DNA from: Streptococcus sp. S5
GTDB taxonomy: Bacteria > Bacillota > Bacilli > Lactobacillales > Streptococcaceae
Length of the DNA stretch: 64,000 bases
Assembly (NCBI RefSeq): GCF_034134805.1
Contig: NZ_CP139419.1
Location: 1,984,001-2,048,000, forward strand
Direction: 5' to 3'
Positions 8,690-16,685 of this stretch are shown piece after piece (position 1 is the first letter of the stretch; every line of letters starts with the position of its first letter). The position numbers and the translations under genes were made by a program. The notes beneath the pieces are model-generated. The model saw only the letters and a program-made list of their open reading frames with translations, was not told the origin of the DNA and did not search any database.

Positions 8690-8698
8690 ATTATAGCA
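8690..8698 (-). promoter_or_regulatory. Extended -10 promoter of yjdF
   Basis: TGCTATAAT on the minus strand (TATAAT at 8690-8695) with no good -35, typical of a TGn extended -10. Confidence 0.55.
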
Positions 8699-8705
8699 TA
8701 TAGCA

Positions 8706-8740
8706 ATACAAAAAGTCCTCCAGAGCTAAGCTCCGAAGGA
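8706..8740 (-). terminator. leuS terminator
   Basis: TCCTTCGGAGCT pairs with AGCTCTGGAGGA (12 pairs, two of them G-U), followed by CTTTTTG on the minus strand. Confidence 0.75.
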
Positions 8741-8747
8741 TTTATTT

Positions 8748-11249
8748 TTATTTCACAACAATATTTACAAGCTTGTTCGGTACACTAATCACTTTCACGA
8801 TGTCCTTGCCATCGATTTCTGCCTTGACTTTTTCATCAGCCAGAGCGATTTCTTGCAATTCTTCGCGTGAGAGGTCTTTAGCGACCATGAGTTTAGCACG
8901 GACTTTTCCTTTGATTTGAACGACGATTTCGATTTCGTCTTCAACCAATTTGCTTTCGTCCCATGTTGGCCAAGCTACATAAGAGATAGACTCACCGGTT
9001 GCTGCGACTGTTTGCCAGAGTTCTTCTGCCAAGTGAGGCGCAAATGGAGCAATCAATTGGATAAAGCCTTTGGCGTAATCCACATAGAGTTTGTTTTCCT
9101 TGTTAGCCGCATTGACAAAAACCATGAGTTGAGCAATGGCTGTGTTGAATTTCATCGACTCGATTTGCTCTGTGACAGCTTTAACGGTTTCGTTATAAAC
9201 CTTGTCTAGAGCGCCATTGTTTTCCGCAACGATTTCTTTACTTGTGATCAAACGGTATACACGGTCAAGGAATTTACGGCTTCCTTCCAGACCTTCTTCA
9301 GACCAAGCGATAGAAGCATCGAGTGGTCCCATGAACATTTCATAGACACGAAGGGTATCCGCACCGTATTGTTCCACCACATCGTCTGGGTTGACCACGT
9401 TCTTGAGAGATTTCGACATCTTAGCTGGTGCTTGCTCCAACTCTTCCCCTGTTTCCACATGGAAGAAAGAACCGTCACGTTTTTCAACCTTGTCAGTTGC
9501 CACAAGAGCACCACGGTGGTCACGGTAGCTAGTTCCTAAGATCATTCCTTGGTTAAAGAGTTTTTGGAATGGCTCTTTAGTCGGTACAACACCAAGGTCA
9601 TAGAGGAATTTATGCCAGAAACGAGCGTAGAGCAAGTGAAGCACAGCGTGTTCTGCACCACCCACGTAGATATCGACTGGCAACCATTGCTTGAGGAGGT
9701 CCTCATCAGCTAATTTCTCTGTGTTGTGTGGGTCGATATAGCGGAGGTAGTACCAGCTTGAACCGGCCCATTGTGGCATGGTGTTGGTTTCACGACGACC
9801 CTTGACACCATCTTCACGAGTCACTTCCAGCCAGTCTGTCAAGTTGACCAATGGGCTTTCCCCAGTACCTGAAGGGCGGATGTCCTTGGTCACTGGCAAG
9901 ACAAGTGGAAGTTCACTTTCTGGAACAGCTGTCGAAGTTCCATCTTCCCAATGAATGATTGGGATTGGTTCACCCCAGTAACGTTGACGGCTAAAGAGCC
10001 AGTCGCGGAGACGGTAGGTCACCTTTTCTTGACCAAAGCCTTTTTCTTCCAACCAAGACACGATTTTAGCAATCGCTTCTTCTTTGTTGAGACCGTTCAA
10101 GAAATCAGAGTTGACGTGAAGGCCATCTTCTGTGTAAGCAGCCTCTTCAACATTGCCACCTTCCAAGACTTCTACGATTGGAAGACCAAACTGTTTAGCA
10201 AATTCCCAGTCACGCTCATCGTGGGCAGGTACAGCCATAACAGCACCTGTTCCGTAGCTAGCAAGAACATAGTCGGCAATCCAGATTGGAATTTCTTTAC
10301 CATTGACAGGGTTGATAGCATAAGCACCAGTCCAAACCCCTGTTTTTTCCTTGGCAAGGTCTGTACGAGCCAAGTCTGATTTAAGGCTAGCTTGGTGTTT
10401 GTAGTCCGCTACAGCCTCAGCTTGTTCAGGTGTTGTGATGGCATCTACTAGTTCATGTTCAGGAGCCAAAACAGTGAAGGTCGCACCGAAAAGGGTATCC
10501 GGACGAGTTGTAAAGACGGTGAATTCCTTGTCAGTCCCTTTTACTTTGAAAGTAACGTTAGCACCAGTTGATTTCCCAATCCAGTTGCGTTGCATGTCCT
10601 TGATAGACTCTGGCCAGTCAAGGTCATCCAAGTCGTTGAGCAAACGTTCCGCATAGGCAGTGATTTTAAGCATCCATTGGCGCATTGGTTTGCGGACAAC
10701 TGGATAGCCACCACGCTCAGAGGTTCCATCTGGAAGAACTTCTTCGTTAGCGATAGCTGTTCCCAATTCTTCAACCCAGTTTACTGGCACTTCAGCTTCA
10801 TAGGCCAAGCCTTTTTCGTAAAGCTTAGTAAAGATCCATTGCGTCCACTTGTAGTAGTTCGGATCTGTCGTATTGACTTCACGATCCCAGTCGTAAGAGA
10901 AGCCAAGCGCATTGATTTGGCGTTTGAAGTTAGCAATGTTTTCTGCTGTAAATTCCGCTGGGTCATTCCCTGTATCCATAGCGTATTGCTCAGCAGGCAA
11001 ACCAAAAGCATCCCATCCCATTGGGTGAAGGACATTGTAGCCTTGCGCACGTTTGAAACGGCTAAGGATATCAGTCGCTGTGTAGCCTTCTGGGTGTCCT
11101 ACGTGAAGACCTGCTCCAGATGGGTAAGGGAACATGTCCAATGCATAAAACTTAGGTTTTGAAGCATCTGTTCCTGTCTTAAAGGTGTGATGGTCAGCCC
11201 AGTATTTTTGCCACTTAGGCTCGATTTCTTTATGATTGTAAAAACTCAT
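8748..11249 (-). CDS. leuS: Leucyl-tRNA synthetase
   Basis: 833 residues, full length for the bacterial enzyme, which charges tRNA-Leu in the cytoplasm. The HIGH-type motif HVGH is at residues 49-52 after FPYPSGAGL, the editing domain contains [12 protein letters not shown] near 250, and KMSKS is near 610. The anticodon-binding domain and LeuRS C-terminal domain follow. GGAGAG precedes the ATG. I see no T-box leader; the promoter is only about 30 bases from the start codon. Confidence 0.98.
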   Translation of the reverse strand: MSFYNHKEIEPKWQKYWADHHTFKTGTDASKPKFYALDMFPYPSGAGLHVGHPEGYTATDILSRFKRAQGYNVLHPMGWDAFGLPAEQYAMDTGNDPAEFTAENIANFKRQINALGFSYDWDREVNTTDPNYYKWTQWIFTKLYEKGLAYEAEVPVNWVEELGTAIANEEVLPDGTSERGGYPVVRKPMRQWMLKITAYAERLLNDLDDLDWPESIKDMQRNWIGKSTGANVTFKVKGTDKEFTVFTTRPDTLFGATFTVLAPEHELVDAITTPEQAEAVADYKHQASLKSDLARTDLAKEKTGVWTGAYAINPVNGKEIPIWIADYVLASYGTGAVMAVPAHDERDWEFAKQFGLPIVEVLEGGNVEEAAYTEDGLHVNSDFLNGLNKEEAIAKIVSWLEEKGFGQEKVTYRLRDWLFSRQRYWGEPIPIIHWEDGTSTAVPESELPLVLPVTKDIRPSGTGESPLVNLTDWLEVTREDGVKGRRETNTMPQWAGSSWYYLRYIDPHNTEKLADEDLLKQWLPVDIYVGGAEHAVLHLLYARFWHKFLYDLGVVPTKEPFQKLFNQGMILGTSYRDHRGALVATDKVEKRDGSFFHVETGEELEQAPAKMSKSLKNVVNPDDVVEQYGADTLRVYEMFMGPLDASIAWSEEGLEGSRKFLDRVYRLITSKEIVAENNGALDKVYNETVKAVTEQIESMKFNTAIAQLMVFVNAANKENKLYVDYAKGFIQLIAPFAPHLAEELWQTVAATGESISYVAWPTWDESKLVEDEIEIVVQIKGKVRAKLMVAKDLSREELQEIALADEKVKAEIDGKDIVKVISVPNKLVNIVVK

Positions 11250-11278
11250 AGCGTCTCTCCAATTTTCGTGATGCTCCT

Positions 11279-11306
11279 ATTATACCATTTTTAGGCGATT
11301 TTTAAA
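11279..11306 (-). promoter_or_regulatory. leuS promoter
   Basis: -10 TATAAT (complement of 11279-11284) with a weak upstream TTTAAA about 16 bases away. Confidence 0.5.
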
Positions 11307-11314
11307 GGTTCAGA

Positions 11315-11349
11315 CAAAGAAAAAGACAGGTCCCATACGGGACCTGTCT
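11315..11349 (-). terminator. Terminator of the oligopeptide-binding lipoprotein gene
   Basis: AGACAGGTCCC and GGGACCTGTCT form an 11-bp perfect stem, followed by TTTTTCTTTG on the minus strand. Confidence 0.9.
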
Positions 11350-11372
11350 CTCCTGTTTTCTTCAAGAAAAGT

Positions 11373-13349
11373 CTATTTCACATGCTTTTCAAGTTCTTCT
11401 TGCGCTTTTTTATTGGATTTTTCTTTTTCTTTCTTCCATTGATCACGCGCTTTGTCGTAGTCTTTAGCCGATACGACCTTGTCTTGAACTTCTAAATATT
11501 TATAGTTGAAGGATTGACCCTTGTGGCCTGTCCAAGCAAAGGCTGCAGAGTATGGTACAGTCTTACGAACGACTGGAGAAGCTCCATCTGAATGGATCGG
11601 AATCAAGAGGGCACTATCGGTCAACCAAGCTTGAGCGGCAGCATATTTTTCGTAACGCTTGTTCACATCTTTGGTTTCATTGTGCGCATCTTCGATCAAT
11701 TGATCGTATTTATCAAAACCAGCTGCTTTTGCGGCTGCATTATCCGTACCAGCATCGAATCCAAAGTAAGAATTGGCGTTTTCGCCGGATTTACCACTAG
11801 TGATGTCGATGTAAGAAGATGGGTCCGTATAGTCTGGACTCCAACCCAAGTTATTGTTCAAATCCCAGTCTTGTTGCGAAGCACTTTCAGCAAAGTAGGT
11901 AACCCGTTGCAGATCATCCTCAGAAATTATATTCAAATCAATTACAATATTTTCTGCTCCCAGTGTAGATTCAACCGACTGTTTAAAGGATTGGGCCTGT
12001 TTAATTCCTTCCGTATAAGTAGAAGAAGTTGGAAGGTCCAAATGAATTGGGAATTCAACTCCTTGAGACTGCAAGTCTGCCTTGGCTTTGGCAAACTCTT
12101 CTTTGGCCTTGTTTGGATTGTAGAGGGTGTCTTTTCCATCTGCGACAGAGACCCCTTTCCATTCATCCCCATAAGCTTCCAAGTCTTTTTCTACTGCATC
12201 ACCAAATTGTTTGCCATCGATTTGGACAAAGTTTGGTGGCGTAAAGGTATTACGGATCACCTTATTGGCACCCGCTTCCCCGTTAGTTTGCGCTACATAA
12301 GCCTTGCGGTTAAAGGCAAACATAATGGCTTGACGGAAGTCCTTATTTAAGATTGCTTTCTTAGTTGAAGTCTTTTGAGCATCCGTGGTCTTCTTTGTGA
12401 TTTCATAAGCCTGACGGTCAATGTTGAAGGAAAGGTTATAGGTTGAGGAACCTTGGTCAGTAAAGACGATATCGTCTTTGTGCTTCTTCTCTACACTCTT
12501 ATAGTTAGAGCCATTTGGGAAGACACGAGCAACTGTATAGTCGCCGTTATCAAATCCACGGATCAGAGACTCGGAGTCTTGTCCATCATAATAGGTCAGC
12601 TTCACTTTACTGATCTTAACATTATCCGCATCCCAGTATGTTGGGTTCTTTTCCAATATCGCAGAAGATTTAGAAGTGATGGATTTGATCAAATAAGGAC
12701 CGCAGTATAGGATACTAGACGGAGAGGTCCCTTGACCATAGTTATCTCCCTTAGATTTCAGGAATTCTCCATTAACCGGCATCAAGATCCCCATCGTAGT
12801 CTTAGAATTCCAGAAACTTTCTGGTTGGCTCAGGGTATATTGAACGGTGTAATCGTCAATAGCTTTTACACCAACTGTTGAAAAATCAGTTGTCTTCCCT
12901 GAAACATAATCATCCAAGCCTTTGACAGATTTTTGGACCAAGTAAATTGCTTGTGATTTCTTGTCTGCTGCGTGCTTGAGACCTGTGACAAAGTCTTGGG
13001 CCTTGACTTCTCCATATTCTTCCCCTTCAGAAGTCATCCATTTGACCCCTTTACGGAGTTTATAAGTATAGGTCAAGCCATCCTTGGAAACCGTCCAGTC
13101 TTTAGCAAGCGATGGGATCAAGTTCCCGTACTTGTCCACTTCCAACAAGCCATCTATCGCATTTCCTGTAAACTCAGAAGTCGATTTTTTATTGGAAATC
13201 GAGTAGTCTAAGGTATCCGGATCCTGGGTATAGACATAGCTAAATGTCTGACCACCAGAGCTACTAGATTTCCCTCCTGAGCAGGCTGCCAGTACACCAG
13301 CTGATAAAAGCAGAGCGCTGGTAGCTAAGAGTACCTTCCCTTTGTTCAT
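11373..13349 (-). CDS. Oligopeptide ABC transporter substrate-binding lipoprotein (AmiA/AliA type)
   Basis: A 658-residue SBP_bac_5 protein. The signal peptide ends in the lipobox VLAAC (Cys about residue 22) followed by a Ser/Gly linker, so it is lipid-anchored outside the cell. YTQDPDTLDYS and the central SYNLSFNIDRQAY segments match AmiA/AliA/Hpp peptide-binding proteins, which feed peptides to the Ami permease encoded elsewhere. No permease or ATPase gene lies beside it, so it is an orphan binding protein. The ATG at 13349 has GAGGTGAT 5-6 bases upstream; the GTG at 13358 falls inside that SD. Confidence 0.9.
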   Translation of the reverse strand: MNKGKVLLATSALLLSAGVLAACSGGKSSSSGGQTFSYVYTQDPDTLDYSISNKKSTSEFTGNAIDGLLEVDKYGNLIPSLAKDWTVSKDGLTYTYKLRKGVKWMTSEGEEYGEVKAQDFVTGLKHAADKKSQAIYLVQKSVKGLDDYVSGKTTDFSTVGVKAIDDYTVQYTLSQPESFWNSKTTMGILMPVNGEFLKSKGDNYGQGTSPSSILYCGPYLIKSITSKSSAILEKNPTYWDADNVKISKVKLTYYDGQDSESLIRGFDNGDYTVARVFPNGSNYKSVEKKHKDDIVFTDQGSSTYNLSFNIDRQAYEITKKTTDAQKTSTKKAILNKDFRQAIMFAFNRKAYVAQTNGEAGANKVIRNTFTPPNFVQIDGKQFGDAVEKDLEAYGDEWKGVSVADGKDTLYNPNKAKEEFAKAKADLQSQGVEFPIHLDLPTSSTYTEGIKQAQSFKQSVESTLGAENIVIDLNIISEDDLQRVTYFAESASQQDWDLNNNLGWSPDYTDPSSYIDITSGKSGENANSYFGFDAGTDNAAAKAAGFDKYDQLIEDAHNETKDVNKRYEKYAAAQAWLTDSALLIPIHSDGASPVVRKTVPYSAAFAWTGHKGQSFNYKYLEVQDKVVSAKDYDKARDQWKKEKEKSNKKAQEELEKHVK

Positions 13350-13389
13350 ATAAATCACCTCATTGTAAAAAATGTTATACTCAATTTAA

Positions 13390-13426
13390 ATTATAGCACT
13401 TTCTAGGGAAATGTAAACGCTTTTAC
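13390..13426 (-). promoter_or_regulatory. Promoter with cre-like site
   Basis: On the minus strand, -35 TTTACA, a 16-base spacer and extended -10 TGCTATAAT (TATAAT at 13390-13395). ATGTAAACGCTTTTAC (13411-13426) matches the CcpA cre consensus at about 14 of 16 positions and covers the -35, suggesting carbon-catabolite repression. Confidence 0.6.
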
Positions 13427-13494
13427 TGCGAAATTATTCTATTTTTCCTTTATTTTTTCAATTTCTACTTTTTCTAAAATTTTTTCAAGTTGAA

Positions 13495-13516
13495 TCCCTG
13501 GCCTGTATGATATAAT
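13495..13516 (+). promoter_or_regulatory. dacA-like promoter, abutting the start codon
   Basis: Extended -10 TGATATAAT (TATAAT at 13511-13516) with TTGAAT 15 bases upstream. Only 7 bases separate the -10 from the ATG at 13524. Confidence 0.55.
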
Positions 13517-13523
13517 GGAATCT

Positions 13524-14837
13524 ATGAATTATGTGAGACATTTACACAAACGACTAAAACACAGCCTCTTGTCCCTCCTTGTAGGAGTCTTGACATTAGG
13601 CCCTATTTCCACTGCCTTTGCGGACGACATCTACCAGCAAGAAGATGTCATGAAAATCGCAGCTGATGCTGGACTGGTATTGGATGATTTTTACAAGCCT
13701 AAGGCTGACATCGTCATCGACGCCAATACTGGAGCTATATTGTACGGAGACAATATCGACACGGTCCGGGACTCAGGAAGCATGGCCAAACTCATGAGTG
13801 CCTATGTAGTCTTTCGGGCCCTCAAAGAAGGCAAGATCAAATATGATACCGTGGTTACAGCAACAGAGGCAGACCAAGCCATCTCGGAAAACAATCTGTT
13901 AAGTAACTCACCTATTGTAGCTGGTGTTGACTACAAAGTATCTGAATTGATCAAGATGCTCTTTGTTCCATCTTCCAGTGCGGCCGTGATTATGCTGGCC
14001 AACGCCGTTACTGACAATGATCCCGATAAGTTTTTGGACTTAATGAATCAGTACTCACAAGAAATGGGGATGAGCCATACCAAATGGCACAATCCAAATG
14101 GGGCGATGATCTCGGTCCTTCAGGGCTACTACAATCCTCAGCGCTACGACGTCAATGCCAATAACGAAATCACAGCGCGGGACATGTCTATTCTGGCTTA
14201 TCACATCGTAAACGACCTGCCAGAAATGTTGGAATACACCAAGCAAGCTCATACTACGATCATGGAAGGAACCCCTTACGAGCAAAGCTACGATAATTAC
14301 AACACTTCCCTCGAAGGTGGGAAATTCGCCCTTAAAGGAACAGATGGACTCAAAACTGGATCCAGCCCGACTGCTGACTACAACTACACCGCGACAACCA
14401 AGCGGGGTAAACAGCGGATTATCGAAGTGATTTTGGGGGTTGGGAACTACGATGTCGAGATCGCCGAAAGCTACCGCAATCAAATCGGGAATACCTTGGC
14501 TGAGAAAATGTTCGCAGACTACCAGTATAAAAAAATCCTCTCTGCAGGCGATCATACCATCGACGGGAAGACCATTCACTTGAAGCAAGACTTCTATGCG
14601 ACCGTTAAGAAGGGGACGAAGCCAGCGCTAAAACTAGAAAATAACCGCCTAGTCGTCCAGAACGGCTTGCAACAGGTATCTCCAAGCATTAAACCGGGAG
14701 TGGCCGTCAGTGAGTCTAAAGCAACGACCTCTAGCAGTAAAAGCAAGGGATTCGATATCATGTGGATCTTCTGCTTCCTACCCGCTGGAATTTTATACCT
14801 GATCTTTAAACAAACCGATCCAAAAAGAAGAAAATAG
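13524..14837 (+). CDS. D-alanyl-D-alanine carboxypeptidase-like (PBP3/DacA family)
   Basis: 437 residues: a signal peptide ending near AFA-DD, a penicillin-binding fold, and a C-terminal helix (IMWIFCFLPAGILYLIF) with basic tail that anchors it to the membrane. The family trims stem-peptide D-Ala outside the cell. The catalytic SxxK is SMAK and KTG is present (LKTGSS). The middle SxN motif appears as SSS in VPSSSAAVIM, which is odd. The ATG at 13515 lies inside the -10 box, so I chose 13524; no SD precedes it. It diverges from the peptide-binding gene. Confidence 0.85.
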   Translation: MNYVRHLHKRLKHSLLSLLVGVLTLGPISTAFADDIYQQEDVMKIAADAGLVLDDFYKPKADIVIDANTGAILYGDNIDTVRDSGSMAKLMSAYVVFRALKEGKIKYDTVVTATEADQAISENNLLSNSPIVAGVDYKVSELIKMLFVPSSSAAVIMLANAVTDNDPDKFLDLMNQYSQEMGMSHTKWHNPNGAMISVLQGYYNPQRYDVNANNEITARDMSILAYHIVNDLPEMLEYTKQAHTTIMEGTPYEQSYDNYNTSLEGGKFALKGTDGLKTGSSPTADYNYTATTKRGKQRIIEVILGVGNYDVEIAESYRNQIGNTLAEKMFADYQYKKILSAGDHTIDGKTIHLKQDFYATVKKGTKPALKLENNRLVVQNGLQQVSPSIKPGVAVSESKATTSSSKSKGFDIMWIFCFLPAGILYLIFKQTDPKRRK

Positions 14838-14842
14838 AAAAA

Positions 14843-14877
14843 GAACTCCCATTACCATAAGGTATGGGAGTTCTTGG
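14843..14877. terminator. Shared terminator of the carboxypeptidase gene and gldA
   Basis: AAGAACTCCCAT and ATGGGAGTTCTT form a long stem with inner ACC/GGT pairs. The T-rich tract follows on the minus strand (gldA side). Confidence 0.8.
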
Positions 14878-14895
14878 TTTGTCGACAAAGTCATC

Positions 14896-15987
14896 TTAGG
14901 CCAAACTTTGAACATAGGCATCTACTGCTACGATGGCTTGGGCAATATCAGAAGCCTTCACTTCAAATGGCATTTGATGGATGGTTTCTCCTTCGATGGT
15001 GGCTTGTTGACCAACTTTGAGAAGATCTTCATAACTTGCAGTTTCAAGATGCATTTCTTTCAGAGTCGTTGGCATACCGATTTGTTGATAGAAACGAATG
15101 TATTTGTTCAATTCTTCCTTCGGACGGTTTTCCAAGAACAATTGAACCAAGGTTCCATAGGCTACTTTTTCACCATGAGTCAAATGGTGGATGTCCCCAG
15201 TAAGGGCAGTAAAGCCATTATGGATGGCATGGGCAGCTGCTAATCCCCCACTTTCAAATCCAATCCCACTGAGAAGGGTATTAGCTTCAATAATGTTTTC
15301 AAGAGCAGGGGTTACGACTTTGGCTTCACAAGCAGCCATGGCTTGAAGACCGTCTGCAAATAAGGTTTCTTCACAACGTTGTGCAATGGCGACACCCGCT
15401 AAGGTTTGTCGTTGACCCAACATGGTTTTTCCATTGGCTTGCATTACCGCACGCGCTTCGACCCAAGTCGCTAATCCATCTGCGATTCCAGAAGCGAGCA
15501 AACGTTTTGGTGCTTGAGAGATGACTTTGCTATCCACCAAGACCAATTCTGGGTTTTTAGAATAGAAAATATAGCGAGCAAAGGCACCTTCATCCGTGTA
15601 GATAACTGACAAAGCGGAAACGGGAGCATCTGTAGAGGCAATGGTAGGAGCAATCACAACTGGTGATTTTAAAAGATCGGCAATAGCTTTCGCACTATCG
15701 ATGGTCTTTCCTCCACCAAGTCCAATGACCAAATCACAGCCATTTTCTTCTGCCAAACTAACCACACGATTGATTTCGTTATCAGAAGCTTCTCCATTAA
15801 AGAAGACTGGCAAGACTGTAAATCCATACCGAAGGAGATATTTTTCAAATCGTTCTCCTACGATTTCATAGACTACTGAGTCGCATAGTAATACAGGATG
15901 ACTCCCCAGTTCTAAAATAGGTTTTGCATTTTCAAATAAGGCATTTTCCCCTTGAATGTAACGTGACGGACTTGCAAAATTTCTCAT
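14896..15987 (-). CDS. gldA: Glycerol dehydrogenase
   Basis: 363 residues of the iron-type alcohol dehydrogenase family; NAD-dependent oxidation of glycerol to dihydroxyacetone, or the reverse. GLGGGKTIDSAKA is the nucleotide-binding turn, and IHNGFTAL and HHLTHGEKVAYG carry metal-ligand histidines. AAAGGAGGAG lies just before the ATG at 15987, so the 16-codon upstream extension is not used. It is the last gene of the PTS-glycyl radical enzyme-aldolase operon, suggesting a role in redox balancing or in reducing the eliminase product. Confidence 0.92.
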   Translation of the reverse strand: MRNFASPSRYIQGENALFENAKPILELGSHPVLLCDSVVYEIVGERFEKYLLRYGFTVLPVFFNGEASDNEINRVVSLAEENGCDLVIGLGGGKTIDSAKAIADLLKSPVVIAPTIASTDAPVSALSVIYTDEGAFARYIFYSKNPELVLVDSKVISQAPKRLLASGIADGLATWVEARAVMQANGKTMLGQRQTLAGVAIAQRCEETLFADGLQAMAACEAKVVTPALENIIEANTLLSGIGFESGGLAAAHAIHNGFTALTGDIHHLTHGEKVAYGTLVQLFLENRPKEELNKYIRFYQQIGMPTTLKEMHLETASYEDLLKVGQQATIEGETIHQMPFEVKASDIAQAIVAVDAYVQSLA

Positions 15988-16001
15988 ATACTCCTCCTTT
16001 A

Positions 16002-16670
16002 TCAAATTATATTCTGATGATGAATAGCTGACCAATCATTTGCAAAATCATTCACCGCTTTTTCAATTGACGGCATTCCAAAAGCCGCTTCAAAGACATC
16101 AGCCCCAGCAGTGATGGCTTGTGCCCCTTCTTTGAATGCTCGATTGACTTGACCGACATTCTTAAAGGATGCTGCTAGAATTTTGCTTGATGATTGATTT
16201 TTTTCGATTGAATCTGCCAATTGTGCTATTACCTGTGCTGAATCAATATTCAAGTTCTCCATTCGATTATAATAGGGAGCAAGGTAATCTGCGCCTGCTT
16301 CAATAGCCAAAAGACCTTGAAATACAGTATAAATTGCGGTTGCAGTAATTTTATAACCTTCTGATTTTAATGTTTTGATAGCTGCCAACCCCTCAGGAGT
16401 AACCGGAACTTTAATAAAAACATTTCCGCCACATTCTTGTCGAATTTTCGCAGCATCTTTTAAAATACCGTCATAATCTTTCGCAACAACTTGCACATGG
16501 ATAGAAGGAGCTTCACCAATGATCTCCCGAACCTCATGAATCCGTTTAAAGAAATCGATTTCTCCTTCTTTTTTGGCAATTGTTGGGTTAGAGGTTACCC
16601 CAGCAAGAGGTAACACTCGAGCCCATTTTTTTATTTCATTTATATTTAAAGTATCAAGCATAAATTCCAT
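16002..16670 (-). CDS. Fructose-6-phosphate aldolase / transaldolase-like protein
   Basis: 222 residues, the short-transaldolase (TalC/FsaA) length. The Schiff-base lysine is in VFIKVPVT (about residue 86) and [13 protein letters not shown] is the family signature. FsaA cleaves fructose 6-phosphate to dihydroxyacetone and glyceraldehyde 3-phosphate, and dihydroxyacetone is the product of the adjacent GldA, so the two link up. The ATG at 16670 is 7 bases from AGAGG; the ATG at 16676 is too close to it. Confidence 0.88.
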   Translation of the reverse strand: MEFMLDTLNINEIKKWARVLPLAGVTSNPTIAKKEGEIDFFKRIHEVREIIGEAPSIHVQVVAKDYDGILKDAAKIRQECGGNVFIKVPVTPEGLAAIKTLKSEGYKITATAIYTVFQGLLAIEAGADYLAPYYNRMENLNIDSAQVIAQLADSIEKNQSSSKILAASFKNVGQVNRAFKEGAQAITAGADVFEAAFGMPSIEKAVNDFANDWSAIHHQNII

Positions 16671-16685
16671 ATACATACCTCTTTA

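Noticed and set aside
11250-11320. T-box leader for leuS
   Set aside because: The promoter lies about 30 bases from the start codon, leaving no room; no T-box sequence is present.
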